A stretch of DNA of 48,898 nt, taken from the NCBI GenBank assembly GCA_021801705.1, contig JAJYXP010000073.1, positions 1-48,898 of the forward strand, read 5' to 3'. Every line of letters begins with the position of its first letter. The first letter of the stretch is position 1. Below, piece by piece: positions 24,753 to 33,523 of this stretch. The stretch is from Pseudomonadota bacterium. GTDB lineage: Bacteria > Pseudomonadota > Gammaproteobacteria > Burkholderiales > Sulfuricellaceae. Made by a program: the position numbers and the translations under genes. The notes under the pieces were generated by a model. That model made no database searches and was not told where the DNA came from. It saw only the letters and a list, made by a program, of their open reading frames with translations.

Positions 24753-24786
24753 ATGAGGCACATTTATCTTACAACGGAGAAAACCC

Positions 24787-25338
24787 ATGAAATGTCATGC
24801 CCGCACAATTACCGCCTCGCTCGCATGCCTTGGCGCCACCCTTGCATTTTCGGCCCACGCCGTGGAATACCCGATCGGCACCCCGCAGCAGCGCAATGGC
24901 ATGGAAATCGCCGCTGTCTACCTGCAGCCGGTCACCATGGAGCCGGACGGCATGATGCGGAAGGCCGAGGAATCCGACGTGCACATGGAAGCGGACATCC
25001 ACGCGCTGGCCAGCAACCCCAACGGCTTCGAGGAAGGCGCGTGGATTCCCTACCTGGCGGTCAAATACGAGGTCACCAAGCAGGGCAGCAACGAGAAGAT
25101 CGCGGGCGACTTCATGCCGATGGTGGCCAACGATGGCCCGCACTACGGCGACAACGTCAAGCTCAAGGGGCCGGGCAAATACCATGTCAAGTACATCATC
25201 TCTCCGCCTTCCGCCAATCCGCACAGCCATTTCGGCCGCCACACCGACCGCCTGACCGGAGTGCGGCCATGGTTCAAGCCGTTCGAGGTGGAATACGAGT
25301 TCACCTATGTCGGCATCGGCAAGAAGGGAGGCTACTAA
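24787..25338 (+). CDS. ftrA: Periplasmic iron-binding protein, P19/FtrA family
   Basis: 183 residues. Signal peptide of about 25 residues (SLACLGATLAFSAHA, then VEYPIGTP). The P19/Tpd fold is recognisable: IGTPQQRNGMEIAAVYLQPV, DVHMEADIHALASNPNGFEE (Met and His metal ligands), WIPYLAVKYEV, FMPMVANDGPHYGDNVKL and YIISPPSANPHSHFGRHTDR with more His ligands. Such proteins (Campylobacter P19, Bordetella FtrA, E. coli FetP) bind copper and iron and deliver ferrous iron to an Ftr1-type permease. It is the first gene of the unit behind the Fur-box promoter, with an ACGGAGAA Shine-Dalgarno. Confidence 0.9.
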   Translation: MKCHARTITASLACLGATLAFSAHAVEYPIGTPQQRNGMEIAAVYLQPVTMEPDGMMRKAEESDVHMEADIHALASNPNGFEEGAWIPYLAVKYEVTKQGSNEKIAGDFMPMVANDGPHYGDNVKLKGPGKYHVKYIISPPSANPHSHFGRHTDRLTGVRPWFKPFEVEYEFTYVGIGKKGGY

Positions 25339-25339
25339 C

Positions 25340-26872
25340 ATGCTACCCATCAACCCCGGCAAGCTGGCGGCGGCCGTCGCCGGCATCATGCTGGCCGGCG
25401 CTATCCCCGCCTTTGCCGCCGACCCTTCCCGGGCGGAACTGCTGAAAGAACTGCGCCGGTTGAGCGAACGCCTGGAAAAGCTGGAAACGCGCAACGCGGC
25501 GCTGGAGAAGAATATCCAACCCGCCCCGGCCAGGGAAGAAGGCCAGTTAGCGCAGCGCGTCAAGGCGCTGGAAGAAAACAACGCCAAATTGGAAGCTGCA
25601 CTGGACGACGACCGCTTGAGCGAGAACCAGCCGGATCTGGCGACCCGCTTGAAGGCCGTGGAATACCAGTCGCTCGGTATGCTTAAACAGGCGCGCACGG
25701 TGGAAGCGCTGGAAGGCGTTACCGCCGGCATCAGCCTGACCACGGTAGCTCAAGGCGCGAGGGGTGTGCCCGCCGATGCAGGCATCGGATCAAGCCAGCT
25801 CAACTACCGCGGCGATGTTTTCGTCAGCCTGCCCATGCCGACAATCGGCGACACCGACAGCAAGATCTTCGCCCAATTCCGCATGGGACAGGGCAACGGA
25901 CTGAACGCGCTGTCCAACGTGTTCGCCAAGCCCAATGCCAGCGCGTTCCGCGTCGCGGGCGTGAGCCAGCCGGACGACAGCGTCGCGATCCTCGGCCAGG
26001 CCTGGTACCAGGCTACCATTCCGCTGCCGTTCGGCGGCTTCAAGCCGCGCTCGCGGGAAACCCTGGAGATCAATTTCGGCAAGATGGACCCATTCGTGTT
26101 CTTCGACCAGAATGCCGCCGCCAACGACGAAACCCGCCAGTTTCTCAACACCGTCTTCGTGCACAACGCGCTGCTCGACGCGGGTGGGGATATCGGCGTG
26201 GATGCCAACGGCTTCTCGCCGGGGCTGCGCGTCTCCTATTTTAATGAGAAGGCAAAGCCCGAAAACTGGCGCCTCTCTCTGGGCGTGTTCGGGGCGGGCC
26301 AGGGCGCCAACTACGTCAAATTCTTCGGCTCCCCGCTGGTGATCGCCCAGGCCGAAACCCAGCAGAAATTCTTCGGCGGCCTGACCGGAAACTACCGCAT
26401 CTATGCCTGGAACAACGGACAGGGGCCGGATTATGACGGCACCGCCAGCGCCCACGGTGGCTGGGGGGTGAACTTCGACCAGCGTATCGGCGACGGCGTC
26501 ACCGCATTCGGCCGCTACGGTCAGGGCGCCAAAGGGAAACTGCGCTTCGACCGCGCCGTATCGCTGGGTGCGGAGATCGGCGGCGGCTACTGGGGCCGCG
26601 GCGGCGACGCCGCCGGCATGGCCTTCGGCGCGCAGCGCATCAGCGCCAATTTCCGCAACGATTCAGCGATCCTGGACGCAAACGGCGATGGAACACCGGA
26701 TTTCGGCTACACCGCGCAAGGCTGGGAAAAGGTGTCGGAGCTTTACTACCGTTACCGCATCAACAAGCAGTTCGAACTGTCGCCGGACTTCCAGTTGATC
26801 CAGAACCCGGCGGGCAACGGCGCCGCCTCGAGCGTGAAAATTCTCGGGCTGCGGGCGCAATTGATGTACTAA
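25340..26872 (+). CDS. Outer-membrane porin-like protein with N-terminal coiled coil
   Basis: 510 residues. Signal peptide of about 28 residues (LAAAVAGIMLAGAIPAFA, then ADPS), a coiled-coil stretch at about 30-115 (ELLKELRRLSERLEKLETRN; LAQRVKALEENNAKLEAAL), then a beta-barrel-like body with alternating and aromatic strands (LNYRGDVFVSLPMP, WYQATIPLPFGGF, RLSLGVFGAGQGANYVKFFG) ending in LRAQLMY, an aromatic C terminus as in outer-membrane barrels. The coiled coil recalls S-layer/OprB-type carbohydrate porins. GGAGG (25327-25331) inside the end of ftrA precedes the ATG at 25340. Its place inside the ftr unit suggests that it lets iron or iron chelates cross the outer membrane. Substrate inferred only. 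Confidence 0.8.
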   Translation: MLPINPGKLAAAVAGIMLAGAIPAFAADPSRAELLKELRRLSERLEKLETRNAALEKNIQPAPAREEGQLAQRVKALEENNAKLEAALDDDRLSENQPDLATRLKAVEYQSLGMLKQARTVEALEGVTAGISLTTVAQGARGVPADAGIGSSQLNYRGDVFVSLPMPTIGDTDSKIFAQFRMGQGNGLNALSNVFAKPNASAFRVAGVSQPDDSVAILGQAWYQATIPLPFGGFKPRSRETLEINFGKMDPFVFFDQNAAANDETRQFLNTVFVHNALLDAGGDIGVDANGFSPGLRVSYFNEKAKPENWRLSLGVFGAGQGANYVKFFGSPLVIAQAETQQKFFGGLTGNYRIYAWNNGQGPDYDGTASAHGGWGVNFDQRIGDGVTAFGRYGQGAKGKLRFDRAVSLGAEIGGGYWGRGGDAAGMAFGAQRISANFRNDSAILDANGDGTPDFGYTAQGWEKVSELYYRYRINKQFELSPDFQLIQNPAGNGAASSVKILGLRAQLMY

Positions 26873-26888
26873 TCAAAGAGAGACCGCG

Positions 26889-27242
26889 ATGAAAACACGG
26901 CGCAACAACTCAACCCGGAGCATTGCGGCAGCACTGGCGCTCGCCGCCGCACTGCCTCTCACGTCCGTGGCGGACGAACTGCCCACCTTCCATCTCAAGG
27001 CGAAGGGCGGACGCTTTTATCCAGAAACCATCGAAGCTCCGGCCGGGAAGAAATTCAGGATTGCTATCAAGAACGAAGGTCCCGGCCCGGAAGAATTCGA
27101 AAGCATCGAGCTTCGAAAGGAAACCGTGCTTGCGCCAGGCGTCACCCGGACACTGGTGTTCGCGCCGATGAAACCCGGCACATATAAATTCTTCGGCGAA
27201 TTCCACCCGGAAACCGCCAAGGGCCAGATTGTCGTCAAATAG
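26889..27242 (+). CDS. ftrB: Periplasmic cupredoxin-like protein, FtrB type
   Basis: 117 residues with a signal peptide of about 29 (SIAAALALAAALPLTSVADE). The mature part is a single cupredoxin fold: FHLKAKGGRFYPETIEAPAG, KKFRIAIKNEGPGPEEFESI, APGVTRTLVFAPMKPGTYKF and FFGEFHPETAKGQIVVK. The usual blue-copper Cys is absent; a Glu/His set (EEFES, EFHPE) could hold a different metal site. In the Bordetella Ftr system the equivalent FtrB is thought to oxidise ferrous iron before uptake. It is co-transcribed with the porin gene before it (16-base gap) and ftrC after it (9 bases). Confidence 0.85.
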   Translation: MKTRRNNSTRSIAAALALAAALPLTSVADELPTFHLKAKGGRFYPETIEAPAGKKFRIAIKNEGPGPEEFESIELRKETVLAPGVTRTLVFAPMKPGTYKFFGEFHPETAKGQIVVK

Positions 27243-27251
27243 GGAACCGTT

Positions 27252-28067
27252 ATGGGTAATACGTTGTTCATCGTCTGGCGCGAAAGCGTCGAAGGCATCC
27301 TGGTGGTCGGCATCCTCTATGCCTGGCTCAAGGCCCACCCCGAAAGCGCGCGCGGTATGCGCTACCTGTGGGGCGGCGTGGCCGCCGGCCTCGTGCTGGC
27401 GGGATTGCTCGCGCTGGCCATGCTGGGGGTATACAGCAGCCTGGACGGCGAGGCGCTGGACTATTTCCAGCTCGGCATGATGCTCGTCGCTGCCGGGCTG
27501 ATCACGCAGATGGTGTTCTGGATGAGGAAGCACGGCCACGCCCTGAAAAAGGGTCTGGAAACCGGCCTGGAACGCGCGGCGGGCGAGGCCAACTGGATGG
27601 GGGTGTCGGTAATCGCCGCCCTCGCGGTCGGGCGCGAAAGCGCGGAAACCGTGATCTTCCTCTACGGCACCGGGATGGGGCAGCAAGGCACGGCGTTCGC
27701 GCAGTTCCTCGGCGCCGCCGCGCTGGGCTTCGCGCTCGCGCTCCTCACCTTCTGGCTGCTGGTCAAGGGCGGGCGCACCCTGTCGTGGAAAAGCTTCTTC
27801 CGCATCAGCGAAACCCTGCTCCTGCTACTTGCCGCCGGGCTCTTGGCGGGCGGAGTGGAAAGGATGATCGGCTTCGGCTGGCTTCCGGCGCTGGCCGATC
27901 CGGTATGGGATTCCTCCTTCCTGCTCGACGACAACACAACAGTCGGAAACCTGATCGCCACGCTCAGCGGCTACCGCGCCCACCCGGCCCTGACGCTGGT
28001 TCTGGCGTATGCCGCCTACTGGGCGCTGGTGCTCGGCTGGCCGCGGCTGCACAAGCAGGCGGCATGA
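27252..28067 (+). CDS. ftrC: Ftr1-family iron permease, FtrC type
   Basis: 271 residues with about seven membrane helices. The two RExxE motifs that move iron in the Ftr1/EfeU family are present: FIVWRESVEGILVVGILYAW and ALAVGRESAETVIFLYGTG. It carries iron across the inner membrane after handling by FtrA and FtrB. There is no fused periplasmic domain, unlike EfeU/EfeO fusions. The stop codon overlaps the ftrD ATG by four bases (ATGA), so the two are translationally coupled. Confidence 0.93.
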   Translation: MGNTLFIVWRESVEGILVVGILYAWLKAHPESARGMRYLWGGVAAGLVLAGLLALAMLGVYSSLDGEALDYFQLGMMLVAAGLITQMVFWMRKHGHALKKGLETGLERAAGEANWMGVSVIAALAVGRESAETVIFLYGTGMGQQGTAFAQFLGAAALGFALALLTFWLLVKGGRTLSWKSFFRISETLLLLLAAGLLAGGVERMIGFGWLPALADPVWDSSFLLDDNTTVGNLIATLSGYRAHPALTLVLAYAAYWALVLGWPRLHKQAA

Positions 28068-29500
28068 ATAAGCCGACAGATGAAAGCCAAATCATGAAAA
28101 TGGAACAACCGATATTCCTCCAACCCATGCCGCCAGCGCGGCCCGCCTCGCGCCTGCAGCGCCTGGGCGACGCCATGCGGCGCTACCGTCGCCTCATTCT
28201 CGGCGTTCAATGGGCAGTGGTGGTTTTCTACCTGGCCCTGGTAATGATCCCGGCCTTTCTCCCCCTGCCGGGCACCGGCGCCAGCGTGCTGAACAACCTC
28301 ACCCTGCTCGCCCAGTTCATGTTCTGGGGCATCTGGTGGCCGTTCGTGATCGTCGCCACACTCACCATGGGGCGGGTGTGGTGCGGCGTTTTATGCCCCG
28401 AAGGCACGCTTACCGAGCTGGCCAGCCGCCACGGCCTGGGCCGCCCGGTGCCGCGCTGGCTGAAGTGGGGCGGCTGGCCGTTCGCCGCCTTCGTCATTAC
28501 CACGGTGTACGGCCAACTGGTGAGCGTCTACGAATATCCCAAGGCCGTCCTGCTGGTGCTGGGCGGCTCAACCGTCGCCGCCATCGCCGTCGGCTTCGTC
28601 TACGGCAGGGGCAAGCGCGTCTGGTGCCGCCACCTGTGCCCGGTCTCCGGCGTGTTTGCCCTGCTCGCCCGGCTCGCGCCAGTGCATTTCAGGGTCGACC
28701 GCAAGAAATGGGACGCCGCCGCATCCACCCATCCTGTGCCGGTAGACTGCGCCCCGCTGCTCGACATGCGGCGCATGAAAAGCGGTTCCCAGTGCCACAT
28801 GTGCGGGCGCTGCAGCGGGCAGCGCGACGCCGTCACCCTCGCCCCGCGCCTGCCGGGCGCCGAGGTCGCCAACCTGAAAGCCGCCGAAGCCGGCGCGTGG
28901 GAAGCCCGGCTGCTGGTGTTCGGCATCATCGGCACGGCGGTGGGCGCGTTCCAGTGGTCGTCGTCTCCCTGGTTCGTGGCGATCAAGACCCGCGTCGCCG
29001 AATGGCTGATCGAGCGCGATTCCTTCGCCCTGCTCCAGGACAACGCGCCCTGGTGGCTGCTGACCCACTACCCGGAGGCCAACGACGTCTTCACCTGGCT
29101 AGACGGAATCGGCGTGCTCACCTACATCGGCGCCACCGCATTGATCCTGGGAAGCTGGATCACCCTTTGGCTGCGCCTTGCCGGCGCACTGTTGCCGGGC
29201 GATGCGAAACAAAATTCACGCTGGATTGCCTATGCGTTCATCCCGCTGGGCGGTCTGGGAGTGTTCCTCGGGCTGTCCGCCCTTACCGTCACTCTGCTCA
29301 AGGCCGAGGGCGTCATTATGCCCTGGCTGCCGGAGGTGCGCGGGGCGCTGCTGGCTCTGGCGGCGCTGTGGAGCCTTTGGCTGGGGTGGCGCATGTTGCA
29401 GCGCATCAGTCGGTGGCGGAAAGTTTTCGCGCTAGGCGCCCTTGGCGCGGCCATCGGCGGCAACGTGTTTGCCTGGATGCTGCAGTTTTATATTTGGTAA
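28064..29500 (+). CDS. ftrD: Membrane polyferredoxin, FtrD type (NapH-like)
   Basis: 478 residues. Start chosen at the ATG that overlaps the ftrC stop codon by four bases; the frame is open far upstream inside ftrC but that part is a shadow. About seven membrane helices. Fe-S ligand motifs: VWCGVLCPEGTLTE and VWCRHLCPVSGVFALLA (two CxxxCP motifs as in NapH and CcoG), then SQCHMCGRCSGQRDAV (CxxCxxC). It should pass electrons across the inner membrane, in the Ftr system probably as electron acceptor or donor for iron redox steps. It is the last gene of the first iron unit; the fbp promoter follows within 40 bases. Confidence 0.88.
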   Translation: MNKPTDESQIMKMEQPIFLQPMPPARPASRLQRLGDAMRRYRRLILGVQWAVVVFYLALVMIPAFLPLPGTGASVLNNLTLLAQFMFWGIWWPFVIVATLTMGRVWCGVLCPEGTLTELASRHGLGRPVPRWLKWGGWPFAAFVITTVYGQLVSVYEYPKAVLLVLGGSTVAAIAVGFVYGRGKRVWCRHLCPVSGVFALLARLAPVHFRVDRKKWDAAASTHPVPVDCAPLLDMRRMKSGSQCHMCGRCSGQRDAVTLAPRLPGAEVANLKAAEAGAWEARLLVFGIIGTAVGAFQWSSSPWFVAIKTRVAEWLIERDSFALLQDNAPWWLLTHYPEANDVFTWLDGIGVLTYIGATALILGSWITLWLRLAGALLPGDAKQNSRWIAYAFIPLGGLGVFLGLSALTVTLLKAEGVIMPWLPEVRGALLALAALWSLWLGWRMLQRISRWRKVFALGALGAAIGGNVFAWMLQFYIW

Positions 29501-29507
29501 AACCACT

Positions 29508-29537
29508 ATTGATAATAATTCGTATTTGCGTCAAAAT
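29508..29537 (+). promoter_or_regulatory. Promoter with Fur-box-like 19-mer upstream of fbpA
   Basis: -35 TTGATA (29509-29514, 5 of 6), 17-base spacer, -10 CAAAAT (29532-29537, 4 of 6). ATTGATAATAATTCGTATT (29508-29526) overlaps the -35 and spacer and matches the complement of the ftrA-upstream site at 16 of 19 positions. Fur repression of fbpABC is expected. It also separates fbpABC from the ftr unit as its own transcript. Confidence 0.7.
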
Positions 29538-29571
29538 GACATTAATTTACCGATTGACATGGAGAGTTCAA

Positions 29572-30573
29572 ATGAAAACACTACGCTTTAGCGCCCTGCT
29601 TGGCGCTGCCATTTTCGCATTCGCCTCGCCGGTTTTGGCCGATGAAGTAGTGGTTTACTCCGCCCGCAACGAGCAGTTGATCAAGCCGTTGTTCGATGCC
29701 TACACCAAGGAAACCGGCGTCAGGATCAAGTTCATCACCGACAAGGAAGGCCCGCTGCTGCAACGGCTCAAGGCGGAGGGCGAGAACACCCCGGCGGACA
29801 TGCTGCTCACGGTGGATGCGGGCAATCTGTGGGAAGCCGCTCGCGAAGGGCTGCTCAAGCCGGTGCAATCGAAAGTGCTGGCCAGCAACATCCCGGCGCA
29901 CCTGCGCGACCCCGGCAACCAGTGGTTCGGCCTGTCTGTGCGCGCCCGCACCATTTTCTACAATACCCAGAAGGTCAAGCCCGCCGATCTGTCCACCTAT
30001 GAAGACCTGGGCAGCGCAAAATGGAAGGGGCGGCTGTGCCTGCGCACATCCAAGAAGGTCTACAACCAGTCCCTGGTGGCAATGATGATCGCGGAGCACG
30101 GTGAAGCCAAGGCCGAGCAGGCGGTGAAATCCTGGGTCGCCAACCTCGCCACCGCCCCCTTTCCCGACGACACCAAGATGCTGGAGGCGATTGCTGCCGG
30201 CCAGTGCGACGCGGGCATCGCCAACACCTACTATTTCGGCCGCCTGATGGAGAAGAAACCGGGCCTCCCTCTCGGAATTTTCTGGCCGAACCAGAAGGAA
30301 AACGGAGTGCACGTGAACGTTTCCGGCGCCGGCATAACGAAGTACGCCAAGCACGAAAAGGAAGCGCTTCGCCTGCTGGAATGGCTGTCCTCCGACAAGG
30401 CCCAGAACCTGTTTGCCGACGTGAACCTGGAATACCCGGTCAACCCGGCAGTCAAACCCGATGCGGTGGTATCGGCCTGGGGCGCGTTCCGGCAGAACCC
30501 GCTCAACCTCGCCAAGGCCGGCGAGCTGCAGGCGGCGGCAGTGAAGCTGATGGATCGTGCCGGCTACAAGTAA
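29572..30573 (+). CDS. fbpA: Ferric iron ABC transporter substrate-binding protein
   Basis: 333 residues. Signal peptide of about 23 (LLGAAIFAFASPVLA, then DEVVVYSARNEQ). It is a class D/cluster D ferric-binding protein of the FbpA/FutA kind: EVVVYSARNEQLIKPLFDAY, then RARTIFYNTQKVKPADLSTYE, and the paired iron-binding tyrosines Tyr220-Tyr221 in GIANTYYFGRL. It captures Fe(III) in the periplasm and delivers it to FbpB. A GGAGAG Shine-Dalgarno precedes the ATG; the open frame continues far upstream through ftrD and is ignored there. It is the first gene of fbpABC. Confidence 0.93.
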   Translation: MKTLRFSALLGAAIFAFASPVLADEVVVYSARNEQLIKPLFDAYTKETGVRIKFITDKEGPLLQRLKAEGENTPADMLLTVDAGNLWEAAREGLLKPVQSKVLASNIPAHLRDPGNQWFGLSVRARTIFYNTQKVKPADLSTYEDLGSAKWKGRLCLRTSKKVYNQSLVAMMIAEHGEAKAEQAVKSWVANLATAPFPDDTKMLEAIAAGQCDAGIANTYYFGRLMEKKPGLPLGIFWPNQKENGVHVNVSGAGITKYAKHEKEALRLLEWLSSDKAQNLFADVNLEYPVNPAVKPDAVVSAWGAFRQNPLNLAKAGELQAAAVKLMDRAGYK

Positions 30574-30595
30574 GACCCAGCCGGCCCGGTTGGGC

Positions 30596-32236
30596 ATGGA
30601 TGCCACTGAGCGTGCCGCCCGGCCGCCACGCACCGGCATCTTTACGGGCTGGCGCTTGGCGGCCTTCGGCATCGCCCTGCTGACCGTCGTGCCGCTGGCA
30701 GTGGTGCTGTCCGCCTTCTTCTCGCCGGAACGGGAAGTCTGGCAGCATCTGGCGGACAACGTTCTGCCCGGCCTGCTCGCCAACACCTTCCGCCTGACGC
30801 TGGGGGTGGGCATGGGCGTCACCCTTCTGGGCGTGTCGCTCGCCTGGCTCACGGCGGCGTGCGATTTTCCCGGGCGCAAGTTCTTTTCCTGGGCGCTCCT
30901 GCTGCCCCTGGCCGTACCCGCCTACGTCACCGCCTTCGTCTTTGTCGCCTGGTTCGACTTCACCGGCCCGGTGCAAACCTGGCTGCGCGCCGCGTTCGGA
31001 TCGAGCGGCTGGTTTCCCGGCATCCGCTCCGGCGGCGGCGCGGCGCTGGTCATGACCCTTGCCCTCTATCCCTATGTCTACCTGCTGGCCCGAAACGCCT
31101 TTCTCACCCAAGGGCGACGGGCGCTGGAAGCCGCACAGTCCCTCGGGCACAGCCGATCCGAAGGTTTTTTCCGTGTCGCCCTGCCCATGGCCAGGCCGTG
31201 GATCGCAGGCGGTCTGATGCTTGCCCTGATGGAAACCCTGGCCGATTTCGGCACCGTGGCGGTGTTCAACTACGACACCTTCACCACCGCCATCTACAAG
31301 ACCTGGTTCGGGCTGTTTTCACTCACCGGCGCATCCCAGCTAGCCTCGATCCTGGTGCTGCTGGTGTTCGGGCTGATCCTGCTGGAACAGCTCACCCGCT
31401 CGCGTATGCGCTATACCCAGGCGGGCCGCCATTCCCAAGCGGAACGCATCCGGCTTGCGGGCGCCCGCGGCTGGGCGGCCGCTGCCTTCGCTTCCGCCGT
31501 GTTCCTGGCGGCATTCGCGCTGCCGGTCGCACAGTTGGCCGCATGGACCGCGCAGGTCGCCGTCCGGGACTTAGATGAACGCTATCTCGGATTCCTGGGC
31601 CACTCCCTGTCGCTGGGCGGCATCGCCGCCGCCCTTACCCTTGCCGCCGCCCTGGTGTTGGCGTATGCCCAGCGGCGCCACAACGACCCCGCCACCCGTA
31701 TCATGGTGCGCGTCGCCACGCTGGGCTATGCCGTGCCCGGGCCGGTGCTGGCGGTCGGCATTGTCATTCCCCTCGCCTATCTCGACAATCAGCTCGCCGC
31801 CGCAGGGAAACTTCTCTTCGGCCAAAATCCCGGCCTGTTGCTGCAGGGAACGCTCCTGGTAATGCTGCCCGCCTACCTCACCCGCTTTCTGGCGGTCGGG
31901 TTCAACCCGGTGGAAAGCAGCATGCAGCGCATCACCCGCAGCCTCGACGAAGCCGCCCGCACCTTCGGCGTGACCGGGGTTGCGATGCTGCGCCGGGTCC
32001 ACCTGCCGATGCTGCGCGGCGGGCTGTTCTCTGCCGCAGCCCTGGTGTTCGTCGACGTGATGAAGGAAATGCCCATCACGCTGATGACCCGCCCATTCGG
32101 CTGGGACACCCTGGCGGTGCGTATCTTCGAGATGACTTCGGAAGGCGAATGGGAGCGCGCCGCATTGCCCTCCATCGCCCTGGTAGCGGCGGGATTGCTG
32201 CCGATCGCGCTGCTGCTGAGACACACCGAAAAGTAG
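30596..32236 (+). CDS. fbpB: Ferric iron ABC transporter permease
   Basis: 546 residues from the ATG at 30596; a GTG at 30557 overlapping fbpA by 17 bases is the alternative start (559 residues). About 12 membrane helices in two homologous halves, each with an EAA coupling loop: EAAQSLGHSRSEGFFRVALP and EAARTFGVTGVAMLRRVHLP, which contact the ATPase. This is the fused two-module permease of iron-type ABC importers (FbpB/SfuB). It is followed by the ATPase gene after 40 bases. The Shine-Dalgarno is weak for both starts, so translation may depend on coupling to fbpA. Confidence 0.92.
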   Translation: MDATERAARPPRTGIFTGWRLAAFGIALLTVVPLAVVLSAFFSPEREVWQHLADNVLPGLLANTFRLTLGVGMGVTLLGVSLAWLTAACDFPGRKFFSWALLLPLAVPAYVTAFVFVAWFDFTGPVQTWLRAAFGSSGWFPGIRSGGGAALVMTLALYPYVYLLARNAFLTQGRRALEAAQSLGHSRSEGFFRVALPMARPWIAGGLMLALMETLADFGTVAVFNYDTFTTAIYKTWFGLFSLTGASQLASILVLLVFGLILLEQLTRSRMRYTQAGRHSQAERIRLAGARGWAAAAFASAVFLAAFALPVAQLAAWTAQVAVRDLDERYLGFLGHSLSLGGIAAALTLAAALVLAYAQRRHNDPATRIMVRVATLGYAVPGPVLAVGIVIPLAYLDNQLAAAGKLLFGQNPGLLLQGTLLVMLPAYLTRFLAVGFNPVESSMQRITRSLDEAARTFGVTGVAMLRRVHLPMLRGGLFSAAALVFVDVMKEMPITLMTRPFGWDTLAVRIFEMTSEGEWERAALPSIALVAAGLLPIALLLRHTEK

Positions 32237-32276
32237 CTTCGCCCGCCCTCATGACAACCGTCCGGACCTTCCAGCC

Positions 32277-33359
32277 ATGATGAACACTCACCCGCAATGC
32301 CATGCCCACCTTCCCGGCGCCACCATGCTTGAGTTGAACGGGCTGTCCCTGGCTTACGGCCGACAGCCGGTGGTGAACAGGCTCTCCTTCCGCCTTAAAC
32401 AGGGCGATATCGGCTGTTTGCTGGGTCCTTCGGGCTGCGGGAAAACCACGGTTTTGCGGGCCATAGCCGGATTCGAGCCGGTCGCGGCGGGAGAAATCCT
32501 GATCGACGGCAATCCGGTCGCCGGTCCCGGCTTCTCCCTGCCGCCGGAAAACCGCCGCGTCGGCATGGTGTTCCAGGATTACGCCCTGTTTCCCCATCTC
32601 AGCGTGGCGCGCAACGTCGGTTTCGGCCTCAAGGGCTGGACGGTGCCGGAACAGGCGGAGCGGGTCCGGCAACTGCTGGAGATGGTCGGCCTGCCGGATA
32701 CCGGGCAAAAATATCCCCACGAACTTTCCGGCGGACAGCAACAGCGAGTGGCGCTGGCGCGCGCCTTGGCTCCCTGCCCCTCCCTGCTGCTGCTGGACGA
32801 GCCCTTCTCCAGCCTGGATGTGGCATTGCGCGAACGCCTTGGCCAGGAAGTACGGGAAATTCTCAAGGCCCAAAATATCACCGCGCTGCTGGTGACCCAC
32901 GACCAGTACGAAGCCTTCGCCATCGCCGACGAGATCGGGGTGATGCAAGGCGGCGAACTGCGGCAATGGGACAGCGCCTACAACCTCTACCACCGCCCCG
33001 CCAACCGCTTCGTGGCGGATTTCATCGGCGAGGGAGTGCTGCTGCCTGGCACGGTGCTGAGTGCGGGAGGGGTGGAAACAGAATTGGGGGTGCTGGCGGG
33101 CGGCATCCCGGAGGCATGCCGGGCGGGCAGCGTGGTAGATGTCCTGCTGCGGCCTGACGACATCGTCCACGACGACGCCAGTCTGCTTCGGGCGAGAGTC
33201 GCGCACAAAGCATTCCGCGGCGCCGACATCCTCTATACCCTGCAGCTTCCCAGCGGCGCGAAGGCCTTCTCTCTCGTTCCCAGCCACCACGACCATGCCA
33301 TCGGCGAACCTATCGGCATCTGCCTGTCGGCGAATCACGTGGTGACCTTTCCGCGCTAG
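32277..33359 (+). CDS. fbpC: Ferric iron ABC transporter ATP-binding protein
   Basis: 360 residues. Walker A LLGPSGCGKTTVLRAIAG, Q-loop MVFQDYALFPHLSV, signature HELSGGQQQRVALARAL, Walker B LLLLDEPFSSLDVALRERLG and H-loop LLVTHDQYEAFAIADEIG. The C-terminal part (VDVLLRPDDIVHDDASLLRA) is the TOBE/regulatory region typical of FbpC/PotA-type ATPases. Start at the tandem ATG at 32277; a later ATG at 32325, nearer to the usual family N terminus, is also possible. Its TAG stop codon is supplied by the first three bases of a MITE-like element, so the element abuts the gene exactly. Confidence 0.93.
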   Translation: MMNTHPQCHAHLPGATMLELNGLSLAYGRQPVVNRLSFRLKQGDIGCLLGPSGCGKTTVLRAIAGFEPVAAGEILIDGNPVAGPGFSLPPENRRVGMVFQDYALFPHLSVARNVGFGLKGWTVPEQAERVRQLLEMVGLPDTGQKYPHELSGGQQQRVALARALAPCPSLLLLDEPFSSLDVALRERLGQEVREILKAQNITALLVTHDQYEAFAIADEIGVMQGGELRQWDSAYNLYHRPANRFVADFIGEGVLLPGTVLSAGGVETELGVLAGGIPEACRAGSVVDVLLRPDDIVHDDASLLRARVAHKAFRGADILYTLQLPSGAKAFSLVPSHHDHAIGEPIGICLSANHVVTFPR

Positions 33360-33523
33360 CAGTCTGTCGGACTTAAAGAATCGAAGCGAAAAATGAGCTG
33401 GTCGAGGGCAGATTTTCACGATTTTCAAGCCAATAGTTATTCATATTGGCGCAGGAAAGCGGGGAAATATGCACCGGCCAGGTCATTTTGCAGCCGATTT
33501 CCTTTAAGTCCGACAGGCTGCTA
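33357..33523. mobile_element. MITE-like element 1, 167 bp, 22-bp terminal inverted repeats
   Basis: TAGCAGTCTGTCGGACTTAAAG at 33357-33378 and CTTTAAGTCCGACAGGCTGCTA at 33502-33523 are inverted copies with one mismatch. The interior has no open reading frame of note. The left end includes the fbpC stop codon. Short size, non-coding interior and matching ends fit a non-autonomous transposon remnant. No target duplication could be recognised, partly because a second element begins at the right end. Confidence 0.8.

Noticed and set aside
27368-28063. Long upstream extension of the ftrD frame
   Set aside because: It overlaps ftrC, which has both RExxE motifs; the ATGA overlap gives the natural start for ftrD.
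32076-33428. A 450-codon minus-strand frame across fbpC
   Set aside because: Antisense to a complete ABC ATPase with all signature motifs.
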